Assembly (NCBI GenBank): GCA_963969495.1
Contig: OZ018330.1
Span: 53,010,348-53,074,347, forward strand
Length of the DNA: 64,000 nt
Reading direction: 5' to 3'
Source: Ceratothoa steindachneri
Taxonomy: Eukaryota > Arthropoda > Malacostraca > Isopoda > Cymothoidae
The notes under the pieces: model-generated
The model's input: only the letters and a program-made list of their open reading frames with translations
Told to the model about the DNA's origin: nothing
Database searches by the model: none
Translations under genes and position numbers: made by a program
Shown: positions 35,267 through 46,025 of the stretch, in pieces
Layout: the number at the start of each line of letters is the position of its first letter
Numbering within the stretch: position 1 is the first letter of the stretch

Positions 35267-37002
35267 CCCTGCCAAAACTGGAGGAAATATTTTGATATTG
35301 AAGCTTACTGACTTTATTCATCTACAGTATTCCATATATAAAAACCCTACTAACTCAAATTCATGTATGCATTTCTATTACGCACAGAGGGAACACACAA
35401 AAAAAACTCAGTCATCTCTTCCATCTTCCTCCGAAGATTCAGAATGTGCGACGTTTGTTTCCTCCACCGAGAAATTCGTAACATCGAGCATTCTTTTTCC
35501 ATCGCTCGCATCCACCCAATATTTTATGACTGATTCTTAGTTGGAAGCAAAGAAAATATAATTCGGTTGGGGTTGGGTACAGTTAGGTTAGGCCACGCTA
35601 GGTTAGGTTAGGTTAGAATATCTTAGCTTAGGTTATATGTGGTTAGGTTAGGTTAGATCAGGTTAAGTAAGGCTAGGTTAGGTCGGGACAGGTCAGGTCA
35701 GGTCAGGTTAGGTTATGCTTGTTTGGGTTATTTCAGGTTAGGTTAGCTTAAGTAACAACTTAGCCTAAGAATTAAACGGATATTTGAATGGGAGAGAAAA
35801 TTACTAAGCTCAGTCCGCTAAGATTTTAGGTGGGTTAAAATGGTCAAGTGCATTTTTTCTATCACTTTTGAAAACCAATTGCTAGCCTCCATTCCTTTTT
35901 AATTAGATCCTTTTTCCATCTATTGTTGATTTTAATTCGATAAATTTCAATTTACTTTCCTATATTTAAAAATAATCGGTCCTATGTAATTCATTTTTCA
36001 AGTAAATTTTGAGTGTATAATTTATTCCTTAAGGAGTAAGTTCTGAAATTCAATCACTCCTTACTTTTATTATTACCAAGTGAATAATACGAATAATTAT
36101 TAGTTCTCTTATGCGTCATTTTTGATGGCACGTTTATACAAATATGTTTCTATAAAACATCCTCCTCTCCTAAAAGGACCGAATCTGTGTGAACGAATTA
36201 GTGAACGCAGGTTCAACGGACGCACTATCCATACACCCAAATGCTCTTATTAATAACATTTCTTCCTTAAACTTTAGGGTAAACTGGGACGAAGCAAAAT
36301 TTATATCTAGATCAAGTGATAACATCGGCTGATAGTTAAATTCGACTATATTGATTCTATTCCATTATTAAAGTATCTTCTGGAAACTATAAAATTAGTA
36401 GTTCCATAAGAAATTGGTTTTCACAGATATTTGTCATTTACGAGTACCTGCCTTAGACTCCTACATTGTGTACTTTTGTATACAAGACCGTTTTATTAGG
36501 ATTATAATCCATGGGTAAATCTACTGGGGCGACCACTTAACCACATTCCAAGGGGATAAATATGTAAGCAGCAAAAATTAGACTTCAAGATTGAATGATA
36601 CTTTCGAAAAATCATTGTTTATACATAAAATAAAATATATAGGATCTGAACCAAGGATTAATTAACATAAATTTCAGAATAGTATGTCATATGACTAGAA
36701 ACACTTTTACATATAAAATATAATTAATTGGTCTACTGTATAGCCTGGTGACTTAGATTTATCTGCCAATTTTAATTCGATTCTAATGCTGATTTCAAAT
36801 ATATAATCAATTTTTACCTAAATCCTATAGTTATTCTTTAATTTCTATTTTCCCGTTTTCCCGAAAACTGCCCTCCTGACGGAGAGAGAGGGTGCTTGTA
36901 GAAAGCAAATACTTTGCAGTACATAGTAGTAAGATAGTAATAAGTGTTATTGTGCAAAATATCGACATTATTGTTTCTTTTTTCAGGTATCATGTTAGAG
37001 TG
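35265..37002. other. No gene seen; TTAGG-rich cluster and a splice-acceptor-like site
   Basis: At 35580-35760 there are many GGTTAGGTTAGG, AGGTCAGGTC and GGTTAGATCAGG words, a degenerate TTAGG cluster. The rest is AT-rich. Just before the copy 1 coding remnant, TTTCTTTTTTCAG ends at 36986 and looks like a 3' splice site 17 bp ahead of its ATG. Confidence 0.5.
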
Positions 37003-38668
37003 ATGGCTTCGTCAAAAGGAAATTTCGTTAATGATCCAGACACCTTCTGCTACATATGTGTATGTTGCATGCTAGTTCGTCAAAGGCGCAATATATCAAA
37101 ATTTGTGATCCGCACTTATAAGGCATATTTTGATGTTCCTCTTGGCGATCAAGATAAGAAGTGGGTCCCACATGCTGTTTGCCATAATTGTGTGGAACAT
37201 CTTCGTGAGTAGACGAAAGGAAAGAGAAATGGTCTTCCTTTTGGACTCCCCCTGGTGTGGCAAGAGCCAAAGGATCATGTATCGGTCTGTTATTTCTGCC
37301 TAATGAATACTAAAGGGATTGGCAAGAAAAATCGGCACAAGATCGACTACCCCAACATTCCCTCGGCGATCCAGCCAGTACCTCATTCTGAGTCTTTAGT
37401 AGTTCCGATTTTCAGTGGATATGCTTCCTCCGAGGATGAAAATTATGTACCTGATATGGACGTCCACGGAATGGATTCAGAGTCTGCAGATTCATCATCA
37501 GGTGCTAAACAGTCATTAGCTCCTCCTGACTTGATACGTGATTTGGCGCTCTCCAAGAAAGCTGCAGAACTTTTAGCCTCCAGGTTGAGTGAAAGACATA
37601 TGCTTGACTGGTCGGTACGGGTATCATATTACCAAACAAGGGAGAGTACATTTGTTAAGTATTTCTCTGAGGACAAATAATTTGTATACTGCCACGATGT
37701 TCTTTGTCTGTTTACCGAGTTGGCACCTATAGCCCTGCTTATTGGAGACTGTTTTTGGATAGCTCCAAGCGTAGCCTCAAGTGTGTCCTTTTGCATAATG
37801 ACAATGACTTTGGTGTAGTTCCTCTCTGTCACTCTGTTCATCTGCGAGTAACTCACGATGACATAAAAATGGTCATGGATTTACTTAAGTACCATGAACA
37901 CAATTGGATCATATGTGTAAACCATAAGATGGTCAATTTCCTCCTTGGCCAGCGGAAGGGATATACAAAGTTTCCATGCTATATCTGTATGTGGCAGAGT
38001 CGAACTCGTAACAAACACTGGTCCCAAAATAATTGGCCAGTTCTGGAAACTTTGGAAGCAGGAATGACAAACATTGTTAATGAGCCAATCGTAAGTCGAG
38101 AGAAGATCGTTTTCCCTCCACTTCATCTCAAACTGGGGTTGATGAAGCAATATGTCAAGGCGTTGAGCACTGACAATGATTGTTTTCAGTACATAGTATC
38201 GGTGTTTCCTGCTTTGTCATACGAAAAATTAAAGCAGGAGTATTTGATAGTCCCCAAATCCGAAGACTTCTGAGTGATTCTAAATTCGTGAACACAATGA
38301 ATGAAAAAGAGAAGGCAGCCTGGCTCTCATTTTCTGCCGTTGTTCGTAACTTCTTGGGAAACGAAAAAGCACATAACTACGAGGATCTGGTTACTAATAT
38401 GCTTTTAGCATATCGTGATCTGGGATGCAACATGAGTGTGAAGCTGCATTTCCTAAATAGTCACCTCGACCGATTCTCAGAGAATCTGAGAGCCGTGAGC
38501 GACAAACAAGGGGAATGCTTCCATCAGGATTTGATGACGATGGAAGAGCGCTACCAAGGTCACTGGGATAGACACACGATGGTGGACTACTGCTGGACGA
38601 TTAGAAGAGATCAGCCAGAGAAGACTTACAAGAGAAAGAGTTACAAACGCAAATTTTTGCCAGATTGA
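37003..38668 (+). pseudogene. Transposase-like protein of unnamed family, broken (copy 1)
   Basis: About 555 codons in total, interrupted by an in-frame stop at 37210, another at 37678, a frameshift near 37720 and another near 38240. Blocks: start MASSKGNFVNDPDTFCYIC (37003; chosen for position after a splice-acceptor-like site and match to copy 2), WVPHAVCHNC (37165), VCYFCL (37285), YPNIPSAIQPVPHSESLVVP (about 37350). An acidic linker rich in D/E/S follows (37420-37500), then LIRDLALSKKAAELLASRL, WRLFLDSSKRSLKCVLLHND (37740) and WIICVNHKMVNFLLGQ. KFPCYICMWQSRTRNKHW gives a second CxxC (37975), followed by IVFPPLHLKLGLMKQYVKAL, SPQIRRLLSDSKF and QGECFHQDLMTMEERYQG (38507). DYCWTIRRD closes it. 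Candidate D-D-E: D in FLDSS, then N-H in the position of copy 2's D (CVNHK), and E in QGECFHQD. The middle acid therefore looks lost. AATAAA lies at 38777-38782. No terminal inverted repeats were found around it. Confidence 0.8.
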
Positions 38669-41600
38669 AATCAAGAAGAGGTCCTCCAGCCTGATATACG
38701 GTCATTAATAAATTAGAATCTATTTAATTACAGTATTTGTAATCCTAATGTGTCATTCAAGTTTCTTCTCATATGCAATAAAATGTTTGTGCAAAAAAAC
38801 CTGCTTTACTATAAATAACGCAAAAGGATGATTTAAAATTACTTCAGGGCATGATGATAAGTAAGCGTGGTAAAATGAAAATTATTGTATAATATTATTT
38901 ATTGATATTACGAAAAATCTGTAGCATTTAGAGAGAGTATGATTTCAGATTTAAAGTAAGTATGCTCGAATTAGGTAGGAAAATGTACTTTTGTCAATTC
39001 ACCAAATACATTGTTCCTCAGTTATATTAATCAACACAAAGGTTTGGCAGGTTTCTTTGCAATTAATTGATTTATAATTAGTTTAATTCTATTTTATTCT
39101 CGGTGTCATTTTTTTTATGCATATGCATGTAAAGTTGATGACCAATTCAAACGCTGCTGCTCCAATGTGCATTGTGCTGAGTTTTTGTATGTTTCATTCT
39201 CTAAAATTAACGTTTCCCTCTACAGTTGGTCGCAATAATACACATGAACACTCCAAGTGAAACTTCAACATTGAGAAACAGACTTCAATTAGTCTGAAAT
39301 TATTTGTTTGTACAATGCAAGGAGAATCACGATTTTTACCAAGAACCATGTACTACTTGAGGAGCTTGCATTCATTTGATGGCCAACATAATAAAGATGT
39401 TAATTGTGATACAAGTTTTGTTTTGCTCATCAGAACAAATTGTTTGCAAGTGTCTGAAAAAAGGAAAAAAAGATTTACATTACATTAATGAGCTTCCGAA
39501 ACTTTTATCAGATCAGAGTTTAAAGTTCAGAGCAAGGAAGAATGATTCCACCTTGAAAATTTCCCTTTGGTTTAGTAGTACCTCTGCAGCTGATCCAACA
39601 AATACAGCGAGTTTTTCAATTTGTTTTCGTTACCGTTTCTTCGTATCGCTTTAATCTTAATTTGGACACTTTCTCCTCTTTTTAAGTTCATGTTCCCTAA
39701 TACCATCAATTCAACACTACAATATACGGGGTTTTAGATAATGGATTCTCTTGTCCCAGACCGGAGTATGATCTACTTAAAATGATACAATGAGGCCTTG
39801 ACTTAAAGAAGTTCGGGCTTTAGTAACTGACTTACCAACAAAATATTCTACGATAGATGCAGGTTCGACTTCCCAGCATTTACCAACAGTTTGTGAGTTC
39901 TCCAAACAAAACGTCAAATTAACGAAAATGCCCTCCAATACCCCCTCCCAAAAAAATCCATTCTTTTGCTGACCAAAATGTTGGATTCTTTCCCCAAAAT
40001 GCGAAACTTCTGGAGGCAAGAAAGCGAATGACATAAAGTACACCCGTCAGCACCTTCTGCCAGTGCTCCTACTGTGAATGATGTTGTTTAATTACTAGAG
40101 AATCTAGAAACTCTATTTCTATATACTTACCATCAAGCGCTTAGGATTTTCTTCTCCATTTTAATGTTCTACAATAAGATTGTTATTTCGAGTCATTGAA
40201 ACCTGATGTAGCAAATGGAAAATTCTTTTTGGACAACGGCAGACGACATGCAAAGCTGCGCAAGCATCTTTTAGATGTTGAATAGGGTACACCCATTAGG
40301 TCTTCTCCACACTCGCAATTCGGCACTTCACGTTTGAACACGTTTATGATAAATACTTAGTCTGAGTTCTCTCCCTTCCTGTTCCTTTGTCTACGGCGTT
40401 AATTTAAAAAGGTATAGTCATGATTCTGACATGATAGCGGCCTGCATCGCCTCCAGTAATCCGATGTACATATTAATACTCCTAATGTTTCATAGCTTTA
40501 ACTCCATGACGGGAATCTCACACTTTTACCGTTACTGATGTTTTTCTTCTTGTCGACTGTACCTAGTAGTAGAAGATGATAATATTTGGAAAAGACCAAA
40601 TAGTGCAGGTTTATGTGTTGATAAAGATGCTATATTTTGACGACCAGCACTAGTACCCTGACAATGCATGTTAACTTTGGAAGTATGCTTATTTTCTCCT
40701 TTTAACAATTCTTTCCATGGAAAATATAAATATTTTTCTTTTTTCTACATTCTAATTAACCATTAAGAGAGATATAAGGTGAAAAAATGAACCGTTTAAT
40801 AATTATAAATGTTTAGTTAATTACATCTAAAAACACCAAACAAATTCTAAATATTAAACGTAATAATACAATATTATTGGAGATTACTAGCATTATAAGA
40901 AATAACATTTATAAGATTGTCATACCCAAATTATGCAAACTATGTACCCCCTACCCAGCGAGAGGTCAAGTAATTATCTACTCTGCCAAACAGAGAGCGA
41001 TACAATAACGTCACACTCAAATGTGCACTCATGAATATAAAGATTTGTTGAGTTGAAACGTGTTACACTTTGTACACATCAAATGTAGCACGTAGAAAAC
41101 ACTATAAAATATTAAAAGAGGTGATACAGTGATCCCAATCCGGATCTAGATCTGCCCTGACATCTAATCAACTCTTCCTTGATCCCAAACCTCATCGAAA
41201 TCTGTCAATAACATTTGAGATATCTGGTAAACAACCGAACAAACAAACACGGGAAAATTATGCGACAAAGTGTAAACAACAAAAATGGAATAAATTAAAT
41301 TAAATTGCTACAAAATGATGCGTGTTGCACATGGAAAATATACGAGTAGTAGCATGTAATAGTCTTGGCACCCCTACACAGCAGCCGAGTGTGCTCATGT
41401 ATTAAGAAAGATTGCCATGTGCTTCATAAATGGACAAAAAATGTTGGTGCTCTATATAAGGAGCTCTCCGGTTTCCTCACAATTCATTGCTCATTTAAAA
41501 AGATGAAAAGAAACCTCGAAACTAGTCCTGTACTGAAAAGAAATGTTTTTTTTTTAATTTCTTCTAGTGGCTCTACAAAATATCTTTGATTCAACACTTA

Positions 41601-41904
41601 CACTCAAACTTCACCATGAATTCGATGTTTGTTCTTGATTTTTTTTCAATGCTAGCTATAATGGGGATTCGATTTAAAAAAAGCTGTTTTTTCCTTGGAA
41701 ATCTATCAAAGTCCTTCCTGTCTATGTCTATCACAACATAGTCATAAGATAGTAAGGTAAACTGCAATGGACGCAGTAAGATCTAGCCTGTCCCTACGGG
41801 AGGGCAAAAATGATCCTATCCCGTGTACTGCTACGGAAAAGTTAAGGTTAAAATTCCCAATTGATACAATTCATTTCTATTGCTGTTAGAGTAGTGGTCT
41901 ATTG
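38669..41904. other. No gene seen; short dispersed-repeat-like stretch near 41115-41260
   Basis: AT-rich. The frames at 39376-39654, 39777-40043 and 41365-41589 are not recognised. 41115-41260 (GATCCCAATCCGGATCTAGA, CATCGAAATCTGTCAATAAC, then AACAAACAAACACGGG) resembles a type of dispersed repeat common in invertebrates that ends in CAAACAAA-like runs. This resemblance is from memory only. Confidence 0.45.
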
Positions 41905-42314
41905 TAGGGATCGCCAAACTTTTTAAACAGCGGGTCAGATAACTGAGAGAATGATGTACGCGGGCCTCATAACCATTTTGTTCAATACAATATAGGATTA
42001 CACAAAAGGTAAAGACAACCAATATATTTATTTCCCAATACACATTATACAAAATGCACAAAAAATAAAGACAACAAACATATTTATTTACCAAAAAGTT
42101 ATCAAAGAAGACGTAGTTAACCATAAGATAGTATTATCAAACCCAGTGCGCAGATATCCGAGTCTTACGAACTAAGCGGCAAAAGAGTTTAGTGAGATTT
42201 GTGAAAATGGCGTTTAGCTTTTAAGATATCATCAATATTTGCTTTCTAATTGCTGCATCCACGGTGCAGCGGCGGGTCGGATCTGGCCCGCAGGCCGTAG
42301 TTTGGAGACCCCTG
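41905..42314. mobile_element. hAT-type MITE with perfect 8-bp target duplication
   Basis: 410 bp. Left terminus TAGGGATCGCCAAACTTTTT. The right terminus, reverse-complemented, is CAGGGGTCTCCAAACTACGG with CGGCCTGCGGGCC just inside, the typical hAT end pattern. The 8 bp outside are GTCTATTG on both sides (41897-41904 and 42315-42322), the target size hAT transposases make. The interior is AT-rich with a near-repeat (TATTTATTTCCCAATACACA / TATTTATTTACCAAAAAGTT). It encodes no transposase; the minus-strand frame 41831-42124 is not meaningful. It would have been mobilised in trans. Confidence 0.93.
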
Positions 42315-42344
42315 GTCTATTGGATACAGTCACTTGATTAACAT

Positions 42345-42665
42345 GGATGAAGAGCATCTTCCAGGTGCGCACGATGCTGGCACCCCTCGCGGACGACTAT
42401 AGCTTGTGTAAGGGGTTCGATCTTAGAATGTGTCTTCGTGTGGTTTATCAGCTCTATTTTATCGCCACAGACTTTATCATCGTCGGGACATGCATTAAGA
42501 GGTGAGCGAGATTGTCTTGGACGATCTCGACGGGCCAATCTAGCAGCTCTGCGGACTTCCCAAGTGTTGCCTTCAATTTGCTACAAACGTTTCAACTCCG
42601 CTCTTCAGCTTTCGTCTCCATGCGTTTCTGTCCAGAGCTTCTGCTGCCCCCTTTTGTAATCTATT
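42345..42665 (-). pseudogene. Fragment resembling a LINE polyprotein C-terminus with zinc finger
   Basis: Minus strand: WEVRRAARLARRDRPRQSR, then NACPDDDKVCGDKIELINHT with KTH following. The C...C...HxxxH spacing resembles the degenerate C2H2 finger (CxxCxxxCxSRIGLxSHxRTH) seen at the C-terminus of some invertebrate LINE reverse transcriptases. The Arg-rich stretch before it fits too. No reverse transcriptase is seen next to it. The assignment is tentative, because the fragment is short and in mixed frames. Confidence 0.4.
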
Positions 42666-44734
42666 TGACATTAATCAGTATACATAACCTCATAGACATA
42701 GGAGTTTATTTTGTTGGTGCAAGAATTTAAATTTGAGCCTTAGTTTATGGTTAATTTCTATTTACGTAAATCTTTTAGATGCCTTTCGTATGATTTAGTT
42801 ACTACAAACTGCAATAATCATCACTTCACTAACTCTATAATTTAAGAAGGGCATTTTTTTTAGTATTTGAATAATAATTTTATCTTAGTTTGGTTATGAC
42901 TTATGTCTTTTTTATCAAAATTATTTCTAATAATTCTTTTATAATATCAAAAAACAAAATGGTGAAGTTCAGAAATAAATATAAGTATCGAAATTTTGTG
43001 AATTTTTTAAAACTCAAAGAATTACAAATGGTGAACTTCAGAAAATGTATTTTTATATATCTTCTTCTATAACTATATTTTAGCAACGTGATATTTTGAA
43101 AGGGGGGAAATTTAGTTCAGTTCTTTTAAAAATTATTACAATTGGCGAAGTTCCAAAAATTTATAAAAATTTAACCATGTCTGCTTTTTTTTAGATTTTA
43201 AATTTTAATCTTAGTAACGAAGCGCAAGCTCCCCCCCGTAGGGAAGAGTGGCGAAGCCATTGCCTGGTATCGGCAGGAAAAGATTTGCTCTCGCCTTCTT
43301 TTAGTGCCATCAGCACTTAATTATTTTAATTGATTTTTAATCCATCCCTCACATCAACAATCTTTATCATTTGGTCATTAATTTTCCTGTTTTCCGTATT
43401 TATTTTAAAGAAAACCATATCCTATCAGGATTAGAAGTTGTCCGTTAAAATTAGCCAAGAACAATATAGAGAATTTAATATGCCCATGACAAAATCTTAT
43501 TAAAAATATTATATAGAGTACATCAATTTAGAACAGGAATTCTGTTTAGAAAAATAGTAGTAGCATTCATAAATTACTATAAAATGGTTATCGTTTAAGT
43601 CTGCCTTGAATTGATAGATTATATAAACACCTTTCATACTTGTTCGCCAGTCAATTTGGACCAGAGATTTACTTCTTAAATTTTATTTCAGATTAAACCT
43701 GCGCTACAGGACCATTCTAGTTAAGCCAAACTGCCACGAACACACACTTAAAGCTCCCCTGCTTTCTTATTCGATTGAATTCTATATGGTAAGTACAGCC
43801 GATCAATTTCATCCACGTTCTGCAAATATCTGAGTTGACTTGTCAATTAATGATATAATTAGGATGGTCTAAGGATCTATCCAAGGTCGATGTAAGACTA
43901 AAATGAACGTTATTATTGAACAATAATGGTTTCTGGTAAGAGAACTGCGTACATTACTGGTTTTCATTGCGGAGGTTGTTGGTTTGCAACTCAGTAGAGC
44001 CTAGACAGTAAATACAAAGAAATTATGCACTATTTCTTTAGAGATTTCTTCGTCCATGTTGTTTGGGTTGGATGCCAATGCCTTGCATATGGTTATCATC
44101 AATTCGTAAGGGCAGGTCAAATTGGAGTACACTGCCACTCGGTGGGCATAGAATGAGATTGGTTAATATATGAAGTTTGTATATTTTCGCAAACTCGTAT
44201 TGACTAAGCCGAGGAGTACCAACAGAGGAATTTGTATTTTTACGCTACTTTAACATAGGCTTTCTTTCCTTTGTCAAAATTAGTGAAGACACCCACGCAT
44301 AACTAATATGATGGTCCCAAAACTATGTCTCAATATCTTTGCCCACCATTGAAAAATTCTCAACTACTTTTGACCAGATTTACCACAAATTAAAATCAAG
44401 AAAAGCGATGTTGAGTGGATGTTGGTAGTGTTGTAAAAGAACTTAAAATCCAAAGAGCCAGTTCGAGAACCGCCTTAATATTATAAAACCCGGTAAAATT
44501 AATTGAGAAGATACAAAAACATCATTTTATCTTCTATAAGTCTAATTTAATCTACAATATTGCTTACACGATGCCTGTCTGCAATAGGAGCCATTCCGTT
44601 CATATTCATTTATAAGAAAAAAGTTAAAGAAATGTTTTATAGGCCTACTTATTTATTCTTTAGAGTTGTCTGATAGTTTTGAAGTGTTTTATCTTCTAAT
44701 TTAAATATACAAATAACCTCGAATATACAAATAC
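42666..44734. other. No gene seen
   Basis: AT-rich. A short GC-richer piece at about 43215-43310 (GTAACGAAGCGCAAGCTCC, poly-C) has no recognised function. Confidence 0.5.
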
Positions 44735-44744
44735 AATTCCGGCT

Positions 44745-44825
44745 TAACAATGCACCGAATCAAACCCGGGTCTCAGGAACAACAGTTGGCCGCTGAGGCC
44801 CTTGAGGTGGCATTTATAAGAAAAG
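44745..44825 (-). repeat. Possible tRNA-derived SINE head
   Basis: On the minus strand: GCCACCTCAAGGGCCTCAGC, GGCCAACTGTTG, then GACCCGGGTTTGATTCGGTG. The last block (44757-44767 on the plus strand) is close to a tRNA T-arm / B box (GGTTCGATTC), and the first resembles an A box. The cloverleaf does not close, so this is not a functional tRNA. It could be a SINE fragment or a coincidence. Confidence 0.35.
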
Positions 44826-45251
44826 AGGAGATTACTTTTATATTTAATTATGAGAAGAAATAACTGGGAATTAAATGCAGCAATGAATATAGTGTTTTTT
44901 TTTGTTTAAGGTAAACAATAAAAAATATGCAAACAAATAATTAAAATTCACTCAAAAGATGGAAATAAAAGTGTACAGTCATATCTTTAATTCTTGTCTT
45001 TTTAAATCATGTATTTAAATAAGAAAACGAGCACAATCCATGAATTCGACTGTATATTTGAAATAAATATATATAAAAAAAACATCTGAAGGAAATAAAA
45101 CATCATCAATGTAAACTTAATTAATCTTTTTACATAATATATGTATATATTATTTTATTAAGATCGTTATAGTGGTAAATAATACTGCCACGAGAGAATA
45201 AAAGAGAGTTACTTGCTTTAAGCAGAAGATACATCTACAACTTTTTATTGT
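44826..45251. other. No gene seen
   Basis: AT-rich unique sequence. Confidence 0.5.
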
Positions 45252-45329
45252 GCTTGGGGGCTTGGGGGCGGGTAGGCTTGGGGACGGGTAGGCTTGGGTA
45301 CGGGTAGGCTTGGGACGGGTAGGCTTGGA
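45252..45329. repeat. G-rich ~16-bp minisatellite, about 5 units
   Basis: Units of CTTGGGG-ACGGGTAGG with variants (GGGGGC, GGGTAC, GGGAC). The plus strand has at least eight runs of three or more G in 78 bp within AT-rich surroundings. Confidence 0.92.
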
Positions 45330-46025
45330 GGTTTGATAGAAAGAAATGATTTCATGATGGTTGAAAGGTATTGAAAAGTTGTCAAGTTGTGATACATAAT
45401 TGGGCTTAATCCCCTAAGAAAGGAGGAATATAAGATTTCATCAATAAAATATAGTAGATATTTCAATTCTATAAAAATTCAGGTTCTGAATATGAAAAAC
45501 AGGGTTCACAAATATAGAAAAATATTAAGAACATAGATATTGCGAATACATTTTTTATTTTGGTATTGTGACATGAAAATATATGTATCTTTCAATACTC
45601 AAAACAAAAATGATCAAACTAGTTCAACTTTCAACTTTGTGTTACCGATAATATATTCAACAGTGACATTGATTTCTTCCGACAAAAATATTGGCATGGC
45701 CTACTCATTTTTCCCTCGTCTTTTTAACCTATTCATGGAATACTTTGAAACGTCCCTATTCACCACTTCAAGCCTAATACAAATTTCGTATGATATAGGT
45801 ATGTAGATGACGTGATTTTAATATGGTCATTAAACCACTTAGACTCATTTGATATTTTTTGAACCAGTGGAATAACTTCTATCCCACCCTACCACCTTAA
45901 GGTCTTGGTTGGTCCTAGTTCCCTAGTTCTGTAGTTTTCCTTGATGTAAAATTTTAAGAATAACGATAAAGCATCTTTTTCTGTGTTCTTTAAGCGCATA
46001 AATTCTAATTCTAATCCCAGAAATT
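45330..46025. other. No gene seen
   Basis: AT-rich. The plus-strand frame 45540-45806 has no recognised domain. Confidence 0.45.

Noticed and set aside
35580..35760. A true telomere or subtelomere
   Set aside because: Units are degenerate and mixed with other words, short, and surrounded by ordinary transposon-rich DNA on both sides.
37003..38668. An intact host gene
   Set aside because: Two in-frame stops and two frameshifts, with no arrangement of plausible introns (GT...AG) that removes them.
44745..44825. Functional tRNA gene
   Set aside because: Only A-box-like and B-box-like stretches are visible. The acceptor and anticodon stems do not pair.
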